This document shows positions 34,964 through 42,800 of a stretch of DNA of 64,000 nt, piece by piece (position 1 is the first letter of the stretch; each line of letters starts with the position of its first letter). Both the position numbers and the translations under genes were made by a program. This stretch comes from CALUVN01 sp944323595 (GTDB lineage Bacteria; Cyanobacteriota; Vampirovibrionia; Gastranaerophilales; Gastranaerophilaceae), in assembly GCA_963931255.1 (NCBI GenBank), contig OZ006972.1:992001-1056000 (forward strand), given 5' to 3'. The notes beneath the pieces were generated by a model. It saw only the letters and a program-made list of their open reading frames with translations, made no database searches and was not told where the DNA came from.

Positions 34964-35701
34964 TTAAAAATTAAACAAAGTCAGCTGTTGATTTTCGAAT
35001 TTGTTTGAAACCTTTAACTCGTTATTTTCTTTTTGCTTTTTCAGTTTTTGTTCAATCCCGCTCAGAAAATAAAACGGTGTATAAAGCACATGCCGAAATT
35101 TCAGAGACAATGTATCGCCTTGTATTACTTTTGCAGGAATTCCAAGCAGTGTTAGTTGAAGATATGCCATCATAAAGCTCATTTCATCTATATCAATCGC
35201 CTCAACATAAAGATATTTTTGATAATTAAAATTATGTTCTTTCATAGTTTCAGCAAATGCAATAATCATTCCACCGCTTCCGCAACAAGGTTCGGAAAGT
35301 GTTATCAGGTGATTATTTGCAATCTTTTGAGAAATTTCGAGTTCTGAAAAATTTATTTCTGCCATGAATTTACTTACTGTGTATGGCGTCTCGAACTGAC
35401 CAATAGCAGAGTTTCCCAAATTCAATCGCATAAATACTTCACCTAAGAAATCTTGATACTTTTCTTCTAGTGCCATAACTAAAAAAGCAAGCAGTTTTGA
35501 AAATTCTTCTGCTTGCTCTTTTGTATATTGTTTTACTGTTTGCAGGTATTTTTGCTCTAGTTCATCACTTCTGTAAAATGTCTGTGCTAATGAACAGGTA
35601 CATAGTGTCAAAAAGTCTTTAAACACTATCGTTAAACTTCTCGAGCGGTCTAAAGATTGCAGTTTTGCCATAAATTCTTTTAAATAATCTATCTTTTCCA
35701 T
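34964..35701 (-). CDS. Short N-6 adenine DNA methylase-like protein
   Basis: A 245-residue protein of the HsdM-like fold. GQFETPYTVSKFMAEI (101-116) and SEPCCGSGGMIIAFAE (136-151, SAM-binding motif I) are clear, followed by EAIDIDEMSFMMAYLQLTLLG, typical of these enzymes. The catalytic (N/D)PP(Y/F) motif is not visible; the expected place has LYTPFYFLSG. This short form occurs in phages and integrative elements. It may be inactive as a methylase or use a variant site. There is no specificity subunit or nuclease beside it. Confidence 0.65.
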   Translation of the reverse strand: MEKIDYLKEFMAKLQSLDRSRSLTIVFKDFLTLCTCSLAQTFYRSDELEQKYLQTVKQYTKEQAEEFSKLLAFLVMALEEKYQDFLGEVFMRLNLGNSAIGQFETPYTVSKFMAEINFSELEISQKIANNHLITLSEPCCGSGGMIIAFAETMKEHNFNYQKYLYVEAIDIDEMSFMMAYLQLTLLGIPAKVIQGDTLSLKFRHVLYTPFYFLSGIEQKLKKQKENNELKVSNKFENQQLTLFNF

Positions 35702-35939
35702 AAAAATACCTCTGCTAATACGAGATTGACACTCGTTGAACTTTCTTGAATTTTATATATATTTATATTTAAAATCTTGTTTCCGTTTAATCTCGTTTAT
35801 TCTGGATTCAGCAATTCTGTTTAAATGTTCAAAAGTGCCTGAAATGGCAATTTTTATTATTATATTTGGAATAAAGTACCCTGTACATATTTGTTTTAAC
35901 TGTGTTTTAAGGCTTTTTAACAAATTTATGACACAGGGG

Positions 35940-35968
35940 TTGAAATATTGTACCAATTTTGGTACAAT
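35940..35968 (+). promoter_or_regulatory. Promoter with palindromic operator for the antitoxin gene
   Basis: TTGAAA (35940-35945), 17-base spacer, TACAAT (35963-35968). Most of the spacer and the -10 box form the palindrome ATTGTACC-AATTTT-GGTACAAT (35947-35968), a likely binding site for the HTH protein encoded 27 bases downstream, so autorepression is expected. Confidence 0.7.
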
Positions 35969-35995
35969 ATAAATATAAGAAAAGGATAATTAAAA

Positions 35996-36280
35996 ATGAT
36001 TGATAAAAAACATATAGGCACCAGTTTTGATAGTTTTCTTGAAGAAGAAGATATGCTTCAAGAGTCAGAAGCTGTTGCAATAAAAAGAGTTATTGCTTAC
36101 GCCTTAGAACAAAAAATGCTTGAAGATAATATTTCAGTAAATCGCTTAGCAAAAGAACTTGAAACTTCAAGAACAGCTATTTGCCGTATTTTAGACCCTG
36201 AAAATACTTCAATCACCTTGAATACAATAGAAAAAGTTGCTAAATACTTGGGTAAACGTATTATTTTATCTTTTGCATAA
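35996..36280 (+). CDS. HTH antitoxin (partner type of Gp49-like toxins)
   Basis: A 94-residue protein. IGTSFDSFLEEED near the start, AVAIKRVIAYALEQKM and the HTH core ISVNRLAKELETSRTAICRILDPENTSITLNTIEKVAKYLGK match the XRE-type antitoxins commonly encoded beside Gp49-like RelE-superfamily toxins. AAGGA precedes the ATG. It probably binds the palindrome upstream and neutralises a toxin. The expected partner (36357-36716) is present but on the opposite strand, tail to tail. Confidence 0.8.
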   Translation: MIDKKHIGTSFDSFLEEEDMLQESEAVAIKRVIAYALEQKMLEDNISVNRLAKELETSRTAICRILDPENTSITLNTIEKVAKYLGKRIILSFA

Positions 36281-36356
36281 AATGCGATAGCCGGAGTGTA
36301 GTTGACGGAAACGTCGAGTTTTCGGCAACGTAACTTAACGATAGCGACGTGGAAAT

Positions 36357-36716
36357 CTATGATTTCCTCAGGAGCTCTTTATACCGTTTGATTGCAACAT
36401 CTAAATCTTTTTGCGGCGTCTTTTGACTTTTCTTGATGAATGCGTGTAAAAGCACCATTGTACCATCTTCAACATAGAAAATAACTCTTGCAATCCCGTT
36501 TGATACATTACTGCGAACTTCTTCTAAACCGTTTGTTCCATGCAAAACTCTAGTTAAAGGCATACCTATCGGATAGCCATATTGAACAGTTTTGATATCA
36601 AAGCCGATTGTACGCTTATCTTCCCTCGGTAAATCTTTTAGCCACTCTCTAACAGGTTCATTTCCCGAACTCGTTTGATAAAAATATACTTCCAATGCCT
36701 CTGTACGCTTTGTCAT
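36357..36716 (-). CDS. Gp49-like (RelE/HigB superfamily) toxin
   Basis: A 119-residue protein with the phage-derived Gp49-like pattern: EVYFYQTSSGNEPVREWLKDLP at the start, PLTRVLHGTNGLEEVRSNVSNGIARVIFYV in the core and VLLHAFIKKSQKTPQKDLDVA near the end. Members cleave mRNA on the ribosome. Normally the toxin precedes its antitoxin on the same strand; here it converges on the antitoxin with 76 bases between stops. Toxin, antitoxin and both key regions appear intact. Confidence 0.8.
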   Translation of the reverse strand: MTKRTEALEVYFYQTSSGNEPVREWLKDLPREDKRTIGFDIKTVQYGYPIGMPLTRVLHGTNGLEEVRSNVSNGIARVIFYVEDGTMVLLHAFIKKSQKTPQKDLDVAIKRYKELLRKS

Positions 36717-36788
36717 GCGTTTATTATAGCATAATTATGCTCATTAGTACATTTATAGTAAAATAAAAGCAATGATAGGAGTATAAAT

Positions 36789-37919
36789 GTGTCAAGTTTA
36801 GAACAATTTATTAATGATTTAAAAAAGATTACAAAAGATTCGTTTTTAATTGATATAAATGACATAAAAACAAAGAACAATTATTTTTTGTTAGGCATAC
36901 AAAACTCAGAATGTTTTGAAAAAAGAACTGTTACTAAACTCAAAAGGTTATATGATACTTATGCAAATAATAATTATTCTAAAAACATAATTTTAAATAA
37001 TATAAAGAAATTATTTAAGAATAATTGGGATGGTGCATATGCTGAACTAACCGCATATGACTTACTAAATCTAGCTTTAAACAACCCTTGTAAAATTCAA
37101 ATAAATGATATACCAAAGAAAAATACACTTGCTCAATTTTGTAAAGACTCTAATGTATCAGATATTGACGGATATATAGAAGATGCTTTAGTTTTTTTTG
37201 AAGTGAAAACATTAATGCCTAGATTTGATGATATGATTGCAAAATTAAAATTGGAGTTATCTAATTATGATGATGATAATTGTTTTATAATACAAACAGA
37301 TTTTGCTAAAAATAATATAGAAATTTGTGATGATAATAAATTTGCGTTATTAAAAAGAGAAATAATTAACGCAAAACTAAATAAACAAATTTATATATCT
37401 TCAAAGGTAGTACCAGGTTTGAATTTTAGATTTCAATATAAAAAGGGAATACATTTAGAGTCTTATGTTTGTGAAAGTCCTTATGAGCAGGCCGAAAGAT
37501 TGGAACGACTGCCATTACTACATTATAATCAATTTGTCGATGGGATGTTTATAAAAATATTTGTATGTTCATCTTTAAACAAAAATGGTAGTCTTATATG
37601 TTCAAAAGATTTTTTTAGAGCATTAGCTAGACGTGTCTTTTGTAAATTAACAAAAGAAGAAGAAATTTTTGATAACAATTCTTTATTAACTACAGAATTT
37701 ATTGCTAAACACCTTAGTGGCATATTATTTATTGTTGATTTATCAGCTTGCTTAGAAAAGGATACTGACGAAATCGATAAACTATATGAAGTATATCTTT
37801 ATTCGAATCCTAATGCTATAAATTCAAGTAAATTTGTGGGTTATAGGAATTTAGCTTGTGCATTAAACAAGCTAAAATTTAAATTTGAATGTGATGATTT
37901 TAAATATGATAACTATTAA
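36789..37919 (+). CDS. Unknown protein with PD-(D/E)XK-like nuclease motif
   Basis: A 376-residue protein. A helix with a Glu (NNWDGAYAELTAYDLLN) is followed by SDIDGYIEDALVFFEVKT, which reads as the D...E-x-K core of PD-(D/E)XK nucleases. The C-terminal half (from ~210) is a separate domain of unknown type. The GTG start at 36789 is chosen because AGGAG lies 9 bases upstream and the nearby ATG leads to an immediate stop. It is Asn- and Lys-rich and more AT-rich than core genes. Location in an island between a toxin and a CoiA-like protein suggests defence, but this is inference. Confidence 0.5.
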   Translation: MSSLEQFINDLKKITKDSFLIDINDIKTKNNYFLLGIQNSECFEKRTVTKLKRLYDTYANNNYSKNIILNNIKKLFKNNWDGAYAELTAYDLLNLALNNPCKIQINDIPKKNTLAQFCKDSNVSDIDGYIEDALVFFEVKTLMPRFDDMIAKLKLELSNYDDDNCFIIQTDFAKNNIEICDDNKFALLKREIINAKLNKQIYISSKVVPGLNFRFQYKKGIHLESYVCESPYEQAERLERLPLLHYNQFVDGMFIKIFVCSSLNKNGSLICSKDFFRALARRVFCKLTKEEEIFDNNSLLTTEFIAKHLSGILFIVDLSACLEKDTDEIDKLYEVYLYSNPNAINSSKFVGYRNLACALNKLKFKFECDDFKYDNY

Positions 37920-38041
37920 AATTTTGCATAACTAATAAATTAATTAGTATTTAACTATTTTTTAATTTGTAAAGTTTATCATAAGAAAAAAATAAAACGA
38001 ATTAAACAGTTTATGTTATATTATGAACAAGGATTTTTATA

Positions 38042-38839
38042 ATGAAATATGCAATAATAGATAATTTTAGACAAGAAGCAGTTAAAGGTTTAAATGGAAT
38101 TTGTCCAATATGTGGAGAACCAGTTATTGCAAAATGTGGAAAATATAAAGTTAATCATTGGGCTCATAAAGTAAAAAAATGTGACCTTTGGAAAGAAAAT
38201 GAGACAGAGTGGCATAGAAAATGGAAAAACTGCTACCCTGAAATGTATCAAGAAATTGTATTTACAGATGATAATTATTATGAACCAGAAAAACATATTG
38301 CAGATATATATACTAAAGCTGAGTATGTAATAGAGTTTCAACATTCTTATATTGGTGATGAAGAAAGAACTTCAAGAGAAAATTACTATACTAAAAATAA
38401 TAAAAATATGCTTTGGGTTGTTGATGGAACACGTTTAAAAACTGACTATAAAAGATTGTTAAATAGCTATTCAATTCATCATAGCAAAGTTAATGGGTTA
38501 TATTATACTTCTTCACCACAAAATGTTTTTCCTAGTATTTGGCTTAATTCAAATGTCCCTGTTATTTTTGATTTTTTAGGATTAGAAAATGAAAGTACTG
38601 CTGAAAAACAGAAAATACCATTGTATTGTTTATTACATAGAAAAGTAGATGATTTAACAATTTTTATTACAATTTCAAGACAAAAATTTATATATTATAC
38701 AATTGAAGGGGGATTGTTTTATAACATTGCATTAAAGAAAAGTGAATTTGTACAAGGCTATTTAACTGATAGGTTAAAAAAAGAGAAAAATTATTATACA
38801 AGTCTTAAGTTCAATCAGTTTGATACAGTGTATTTTTGA
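38042..38839 (+). CDS. CoiA-like zinc/nuclease protein
   Basis: A 265-residue protein. An N-terminal zinc ribbon (CPICGEP at 19-25 region, then HWAHKVKKCDLW) is followed by ETEWHRKWK and EPEKHIADIYTKAEYVIEFQHSYI, the pattern of the CoiA/competence-associated nuclease-like family (E...HxAD...(I/V)EFQxS). CoiA helps DNA processing in natural transformation, but family members in islands often act in defence or element maintenance. AAGGA precedes the ATG. It is the last gene before attR. Confidence 0.7.
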   Translation: MKYAIIDNFRQEAVKGLNGICPICGEPVIAKCGKYKVNHWAHKVKKCDLWKENETEWHRKWKNCYPEMYQEIVFTDDNYYEPEKHIADIYTKAEYVIEFQHSYIGDEERTSRENYYTKNNKNMLWVVDGTRLKTDYKRLLNSYSIHHSKVNGLYYTSSPQNVFPSIWLNSNVPVIFDFLGLENESTAEKQKIPLYCLLHRKVDDLTIFITISRQKFIYYTIEGGLFYNIALKKSEFVQGYLTDRLKKEKNYYTSLKFNQFDTVYF

Positions 38840-39095
38840 TGATTATTTTTGCAATTACAAAATTATAAACTAACAATTTTATAAAATAATTCCAAATAAT
38901 ATATCTGTAATTTAATCAATATAACTATTTGAGGCAACTTATTTCAAATTATTTGTATTTTTAAATGAGTAATAAATATATAAAATTTTTGTGGGTAATA
39001 GGTGGGTAATTCGTATATGATTTCAAGTCTTTTGCAATAAGTTTCAAATGTTTAAAACAGTTGCAAATATTGCACTTTTTATATTAAAGAACGCT

Positions 39096-39137
39096 CTCAT
39101 ACCCGTGAGGTCGAGAGTTCAAATCTCTCCCTTGCTA
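39096..39137 (+). repeat. attR: displaced 3' end of the tRNA-Met gene
   Basis: 41 of 42 bases match 31006-31047, starting at the anticodon loop and ending at the discriminator base. No acceptor 5' half is present, so this is not a tRNA gene. It marks the right end of the 8.1-kb island and is followed by what was probably the original tRNA terminator. Confidence 0.85.
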
Positions 39138-39140
39138 ATA

Positions 39141-39175
39141 AAAAAGAGATAGGTTTAGTCTATCTCTTTTTTATT
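39141..39175 (+). terminator. Terminator after attR
   Basis: AAAAAGAGATAG / CTATCTCTTTTT with loop GTTTAGT and a T-tail; probably the original terminator of the tRNA-Met transcript before integration. Confidence 0.85.
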
Positions 39176-39476
39176 GTCAGGGATATTTGTAATTTAACGG
39201 GACATTTTATCTGAACGCATAAAAAGATTATTCGGCAAAGTTGGCTTTGTGTTTGAACTTTGGTGGTCGGAAGTAATCGTTTTATGCGTTATGAAACTGG
39301 ACGAAAAGTCTCTTTTAGGTATCAAAAATGTCCTCAAAATTTCATAATTTTTTTGTCTGAAAACCAATTATAACTGCCGTTTGTCCAAATTTCAGTAACT
39401 TGTACGGATAAAACGATTATTAGGCTTTTGAAGTAAATAATGTCCGATTAGATTATTTTAAAATTTCTTTAACAAT
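39176..39476. repeat. Gene-free stretch with large imperfect hairpin
   Basis: No gene is seen. AACGCATAAAAAGATTA (39214-39230) pairs with TAATCGTTTTATGCGTT (39274-39290), 16 of 17 positions, around an inner AAAGTT/AACTTT pair. A related direct copy (ATAAAACGATTATT) lies near 39413-39426, and GGTCGGAAGTAA (39266-39277) recurs near 62484. Confidence 0.55.
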
Positions 39477-39510
39477 AAAAACGGATTATATAAACCCGTT
39501 TTTAATTGTT
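39477..39510 (-). terminator. Terminator after the aldo/keto reductase fragment
   Basis: AAAAACGG (39477-39484) pairs with CCGTTTTT (39496-39503); on the minus strand this gives a hairpin followed by TTTTTATTG. Confidence 0.6.
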
Positions 39511-39535
39511 AATAAATAATTCCACATTTTGAATA

Positions 39536-40006
39536 TTAATAGTTTATAATATTTTGTACAAACTCAGGGTTATAGTGATTTACAAAGATACTTTCGCCTT
39601 TGTCCATACTCCTCAAAGTTTCCATATCATCATTGGAGAGTTCAAAGTCAAATATTTCAAAGTTTTCTTTTATTCTTTTCTTATGTACGGATTTCGGGAT
39701 TACTATAATATTCTCTTGCGTTAAAAACCTTAAGGCTACTTGTGCTACAGTTTTATTATATTTATCACCTATTGACTTTAATACCTTATTATTAAAGAAA
39801 TTATTTTCGCCTCTTGCCATCGGACTCCAAGACATAAGCTGCGTATTGTATTTATGCATATATTTGCGCAAAGTTTTTTCCTGTTGGAATACGTGTGTTT
39901 CCATCTGGTTTATCATTGGTTTTATTTCAACAAAATTGCAGAGGTCAACATACCTATCAGGGAAGAAGTTGCTTACACCTATTGCTCTGACTTTACCGTC
40001 TATAAT
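39536..40006 (-). pseudogene. Truncated aldo/keto reductase (C-terminal half)
   Basis: The frame is open from 40006 (just after a stop) to 39536, about 156 residues: KVRAIGVSNFFPDRYVDL, then NQMETHVFQQEKTLRKYM and ALRFLTQENIIVIPKSVHKKR. This matches the second half of the intact reductase at 42801-43643 residue for residue over most of its length. The N-terminal half with the catalytic Asp, Tyr, Lys and His is missing, so it cannot work as a reductase. It ends close to the island boundary and is probably a decayed duplicate. Confidence 0.8.
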
Positions 40007-40086
40007 CTAAAATTTCTGTATTTTAGTGATCTAAAGGTGGTTGTTATTCCGTTCATGATGTTTACCCATAATTTATTATATAATAT

Positions 40087-40135
40087 AAAAGCCGTCATTA
40101 TTTTATTGAAAATTATAGACGGCTTTTTAATTTTT
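40087..40135 (-). terminator. Terminator of the redox cluster
   Basis: AAAAGCCGTC / GACGGCTTTTT arms around a 21-base AT-rich loop, directly past the stop of the exported reductase; T-rich on both sides. Confidence 0.6.
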
Positions 40136-40136
40136 A

Positions 40137-41096
40137 TTAATCAATCAAAATAGTTTTTAAATAATTTTGTTTTTGTTCTTCATATGGCGGATTAAAAATT
40201 CGTTTTTCCGTGTTTAGTTTACGGATTTCATTCATTTCTTTTTGGCTCAATAAAAAATCAAAAACATCAATATTTTCTTTTATGTAATCCGGATTTGAAG
40301 CACCGGGGATTACGGAAAAACCTTCCTGAATGTGCCAACGGATTATTATTTGAGCAGGCGATTTACCATGAGCTTTTGCTATTTTGTTGATTACAGGGTC
40401 ATGCAATAACAAACCATTACTCTGTCTGCCGCCCAGCGGATACCAGTTTTCCTGTTGAATATCATTTTTCTTTAGCTTTTTCTGCCAGTATTTGCGTTGC
40501 GCATAAGGATGGCACTCAAGCTGCATTGTCTGCGGTTTTACTTCAACGGTTTTCATAAATGAGTCAAACAGTTTTTCATCTTTATCAAAATTTGAAATAC
40601 CGATTGCTCTGACCTTGCCTGCTTTTTGAGCTTTGATTAAATCTTTCCAGGCACCCTCTACATCGCCGACAGGCTGATGAATATAAACCATATCTATGTA
40701 ATCAAGCCCGAGTCTTTTGAGCATTCGCTCTAATGCTTCTGATGTTTTTCCTTCGCCGTATTCATTCGGCCAGAGTTTCGATGTAACCCAGATTTCATCT
40801 CTCGGAATCCCGCTGTCTTTTATTGCACGTCCGACACTTCGCTCGTTTCCGTAAGCGTGAGCTGTATCAATATGGCGGTAACCGGCTTTAAGAGCAGTTA
40901 AGACAGCATTGTATGCTTCACCATTTTTATCGTCGAGCAGAAATGTTCCAAGCCCGAATTGGGGCATTTTTACCCCGTTATTTAGTTCTATATACGGAAC
41001 TTTTATGCTGTCAGACGTTTCTTTTGCCGAAATACTCTGAAACATTCCTGTTGTTATGGTTAAAGCAAGTGTGAGGAATAATATTTTCTTAAACAT
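40137..41096 (-). CDS. Exported aldo/keto reductase
   Basis: A 319-residue AKR with an N-terminal signal peptide (about 1-24, LFLTLALTITTGMFQSISA). The barrel follows: NNGVKMPQFGLGTF, then the catalytic tetrad Asp and Tyr in HIDTAHAYGNE, Lys in VTSKLWP and His in YIHQP. AKRs reduce aldehydes with NADPH, so an exported copy is odd unless another cofactor source exists. The start overlaps the stop of the hydrolase gene by one base. It is the last gene of the leftward cluster. Confidence 0.85.
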   Translation of the reverse strand: MFKKILFLTLALTITTGMFQSISAKETSDSIKVPYIELNNGVKMPQFGLGTFLLDDKNGEAYNAVLTALKAGYRHIDTAHAYGNERSVGRAIKDSGIPRDEIWVTSKLWPNEYGEGKTSEALERMLKRLGLDYIDMVYIHQPVGDVEGAWKDLIKAQKAGKVRAIGISNFDKDEKLFDSFMKTVEVKPQTMQLECHPYAQRKYWQKKLKKNDIQQENWYPLGGRQSNGLLLHDPVINKIAKAHGKSPAQIIIRWHIQEGFSVIPGASNPDYIKENIDVFDFLLSQKEMNEIRKLNTEKRIFNPPYEEQKQNYLKTILID

Positions 41097-42142
41097 TATT
41101 TATCTCCTTTCGCATTTAACCCGAGATATTTTCCGTAAAATTCAGAAAGTTTTTCAACCGCAGGAGTTACGTATTCCGGTTTGTAGTACATTTCCATGTG
41201 CGTTGCATTCGGAATTACAACATATTCTTTAGGTTCAAGTGCCTTATCGTAGGCTTCTTTGCTAAAGTAAGCAGATTCAGCTTTTTCTCCGACAATAAAT
41301 AAAACAGGTCTTGGAGATACAAATTCAGGTCTGTCAAATGCCGTAAAAGCAGCTTGTTGTGCATAGTTTGAAAAAATATATTTATTTTCAGAACGCGGAT
41401 GCTGTGCAAGCGGAGTTCTGTAATATTCATAACCCTGACGGTACATTGTCGGTGCGTTTTCAGGAATTTCTTCCAGAGAATTCGGAACGTAGCCTGAGTA
41501 TTTTACCGGTTCACCGTTTGCTTCTTTTGTTCTTTGTTCTGCGGCTTCTTTTAATTTTTGCTGCTGCTGTTCAACAGTTAAAGAATCACCTAAGCCCTGA
41601 CGTCTTGCCCGTCCTAAATCAAATGCTGAAACTGTTGCAACGGCTTTTATTCTCATCTCTGTTTCTGCTGCGTTAAAAGCATACCCACCGCCTGCACAAA
41701 TTCCTAATGCTCCGATATGTTCTTTATCCACAAAAGGGAGTGTTGTTAAATAATCGACAGCAGAGCGGACATCTTCAACACGGGAAGCCGGATTTTCTAA
41801 GTAGTGAGGTTCACCTCCGCTTTCACCCTGATAAGCTGCATCATAGGCTAAAGTTACAAAACCTTTTTGGGCAAGTCTTTTTGCATACAAGCCTGCAACC
41901 TGTTCTTTTACCCCACCTGCCGGATGAACAACTATAATTGCAGGATATTTCTTCCCTGTGTTTACCCCCTTATCAAAATCTTTGGGTTTATATAGTTCAC
42001 CTGCAATTTTAATATTTGAATATTTTTGATTATAATATACTTTTTCTTTCATAATTTTACCCTCTGGATTCTTTGCATTTGCGGCAATTCCGCCTGTGAT
42101 TAAAATACATACTGTTAATAACGCTATGAGTGTCTTTTTCAT
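41096..42142 (-). CDS. Exported alpha/beta hydrolase (dienelactone hydrolase-like, Cys nucleophile)
   Basis: A 348-residue protein with a signal peptide (about 1-22, ending ANAK). The alpha/beta hydrolase core shows VVHPAGGVKEQ (oxyanion region), the nucleophile elbow GALGICAGGGYA in which Cys replaces the usual Ser, and late PNATHMEMY carrying the catalytic His. The GxCxGG elbow is that of dienelactone hydrolases. A ~70-residue insert (QQQQKLKEAAEQRTKEANG) precedes the cap. The substrate is unknown; it lies between flavodoxin and AKR genes. Confidence 0.8.
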   Translation of the reverse strand: MKKTLIALLTVCILITGGIAANAKNPEGKIMKEKVYYNQKYSNIKIAGELYKPKDFDKGVNTGKKYPAIIVVHPAGGVKEQVAGLYAKRLAQKGFVTLAYDAAYQGESGGEPHYLENPASRVEDVRSAVDYLTTLPFVDKEHIGALGICAGGGYAFNAAETEMRIKAVATVSAFDLGRARRQGLGDSLTVEQQQQKLKEAAEQRTKEANGEPVKYSGYVPNSLEEIPENAPTMYRQGYEYYRTPLAQHPRSENKYIFSNYAQQAAFTAFDRPEFVSPRPVLFIVGEKAESAYFSKEAYDKALEPKEYVVIPNATHMEMYYKPEYVTPAVEKLSEFYGKYLGLNAKGDK

Positions 42143-42157
42143 CTATCCTCCGATTTT

Positions 42158-42736
42158 TTATTGAAGCTTATTCAGCCATTCAGCAATTTCTTTATCAGTA
42201 TTAGTCCCACCCTTACCGTAAGTCACATACGGAGAAAGAACTTTAGATCCCTTAGCGAGTTTTGACATGTCTTTATCTATTGTGTAGCTGCCTCCGCCGC
42301 CATGGGTTATGAATGGGATTATTATTTTACCTTCAAAATTATTTTGTTCTAAAAATGTCATAACAGGCGGAGCCATTGTGTACCACCACGCAGGTGTTCC
42401 GACAAAAATTACATCATAAGATGATATGTTCGTATTTTTTATAGGCGGATGAATGTTTTTATCTTTTTGTTCTTTTGCTATTCCGTAAGCAGTTGTTTGA
42501 TAATCATTAGGATACGGTGTTACAGGTTCAATCCTGAATAAATCCCCGCCCACTTTAGCGTGGATTTTTTCTGCAATACTTTTTGTGTTTCCGCTCCAAG
42601 AAAAGTAAGCAACAAGAATTTTTTTGTCTGTTAAAGTCATATTTAATTCCTCATTTTTATTGTTCTGTGCAAATACAAATGCAGCACCTGCACAAATTAT
42701 TAGTAACGGTAAAAGTATTAATAAAAATTTTTTCAT
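42158..42736 (-). CDS. Exported flavodoxin-like protein
   Basis: A 192-residue protein with an N-terminal signal peptide or anchor (about 5-23, LILLPLLIICAGAAFVFA), then a flavodoxin domain: ILVAYFSWSGNTKSIAEKI is the FMN phosphate-binding loop, and VGTPAWWYTMAPPVMTFLE and FITHGGGG line the isoalloxazine. Typical flavodoxins are cytoplasmic, so the leader is unusual. It would carry electrons or bind FMN on the extracytoplasmic side. 15 bases separate it from the hydrolase gene. Confidence 0.85.
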   Translation of the reverse strand: MKKFLLILLPLLIICAGAAFVFAQNNKNEELNMTLTDKKILVAYFSWSGNTKSIAEKIHAKVGGDLFRIEPVTPYPNDYQTTAYGIAKEQKDKNIHPPIKNTNISSYDVIFVGTPAWWYTMAPPVMTFLEQNNFEGKIIIPFITHGGGGSYTIDKDMSKLAKGSKVLSPYVTYGKGGTNTDKEIAEWLNKLQ

Positions 42737-42744
42737 AAAATATA

Positions 42745-42788
42745 CCCCTCCTCGAAATCATAGATTTCGGTTCTCCCTCAAGGGGAGG
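42745..42788. repeat. Intergenic hairpin element
   Basis: CGAAATC/GATTTCG and CTCCC/GGGAG hairpins in a row with CCTCC/GGAGG flanks, in the only gap of the redox cluster. It resembles the CCCTC...GAGGG unit near 22.5 kb. Confidence 0.5.
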
Positions 42789-42800
42789 ACAATATAAATA

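Noticed and set aside
34964..35701. Complete type I restriction-modification system
   Set aside because: Only a short methylase-like protein is present, with no specificity or restriction subunit and no clear catalytic NPPF motif.
35736..35972. Short readings on both strands before the antitoxin gene
   Set aside because: They cover the promoter and operator region and have no supporting signals.
39096..39137. Second tRNA gene
   Set aside because: Only the 3' part from the anticodon loop is present; there is no acceptor 5' half or D-arm, so it is an attachment-site copy.
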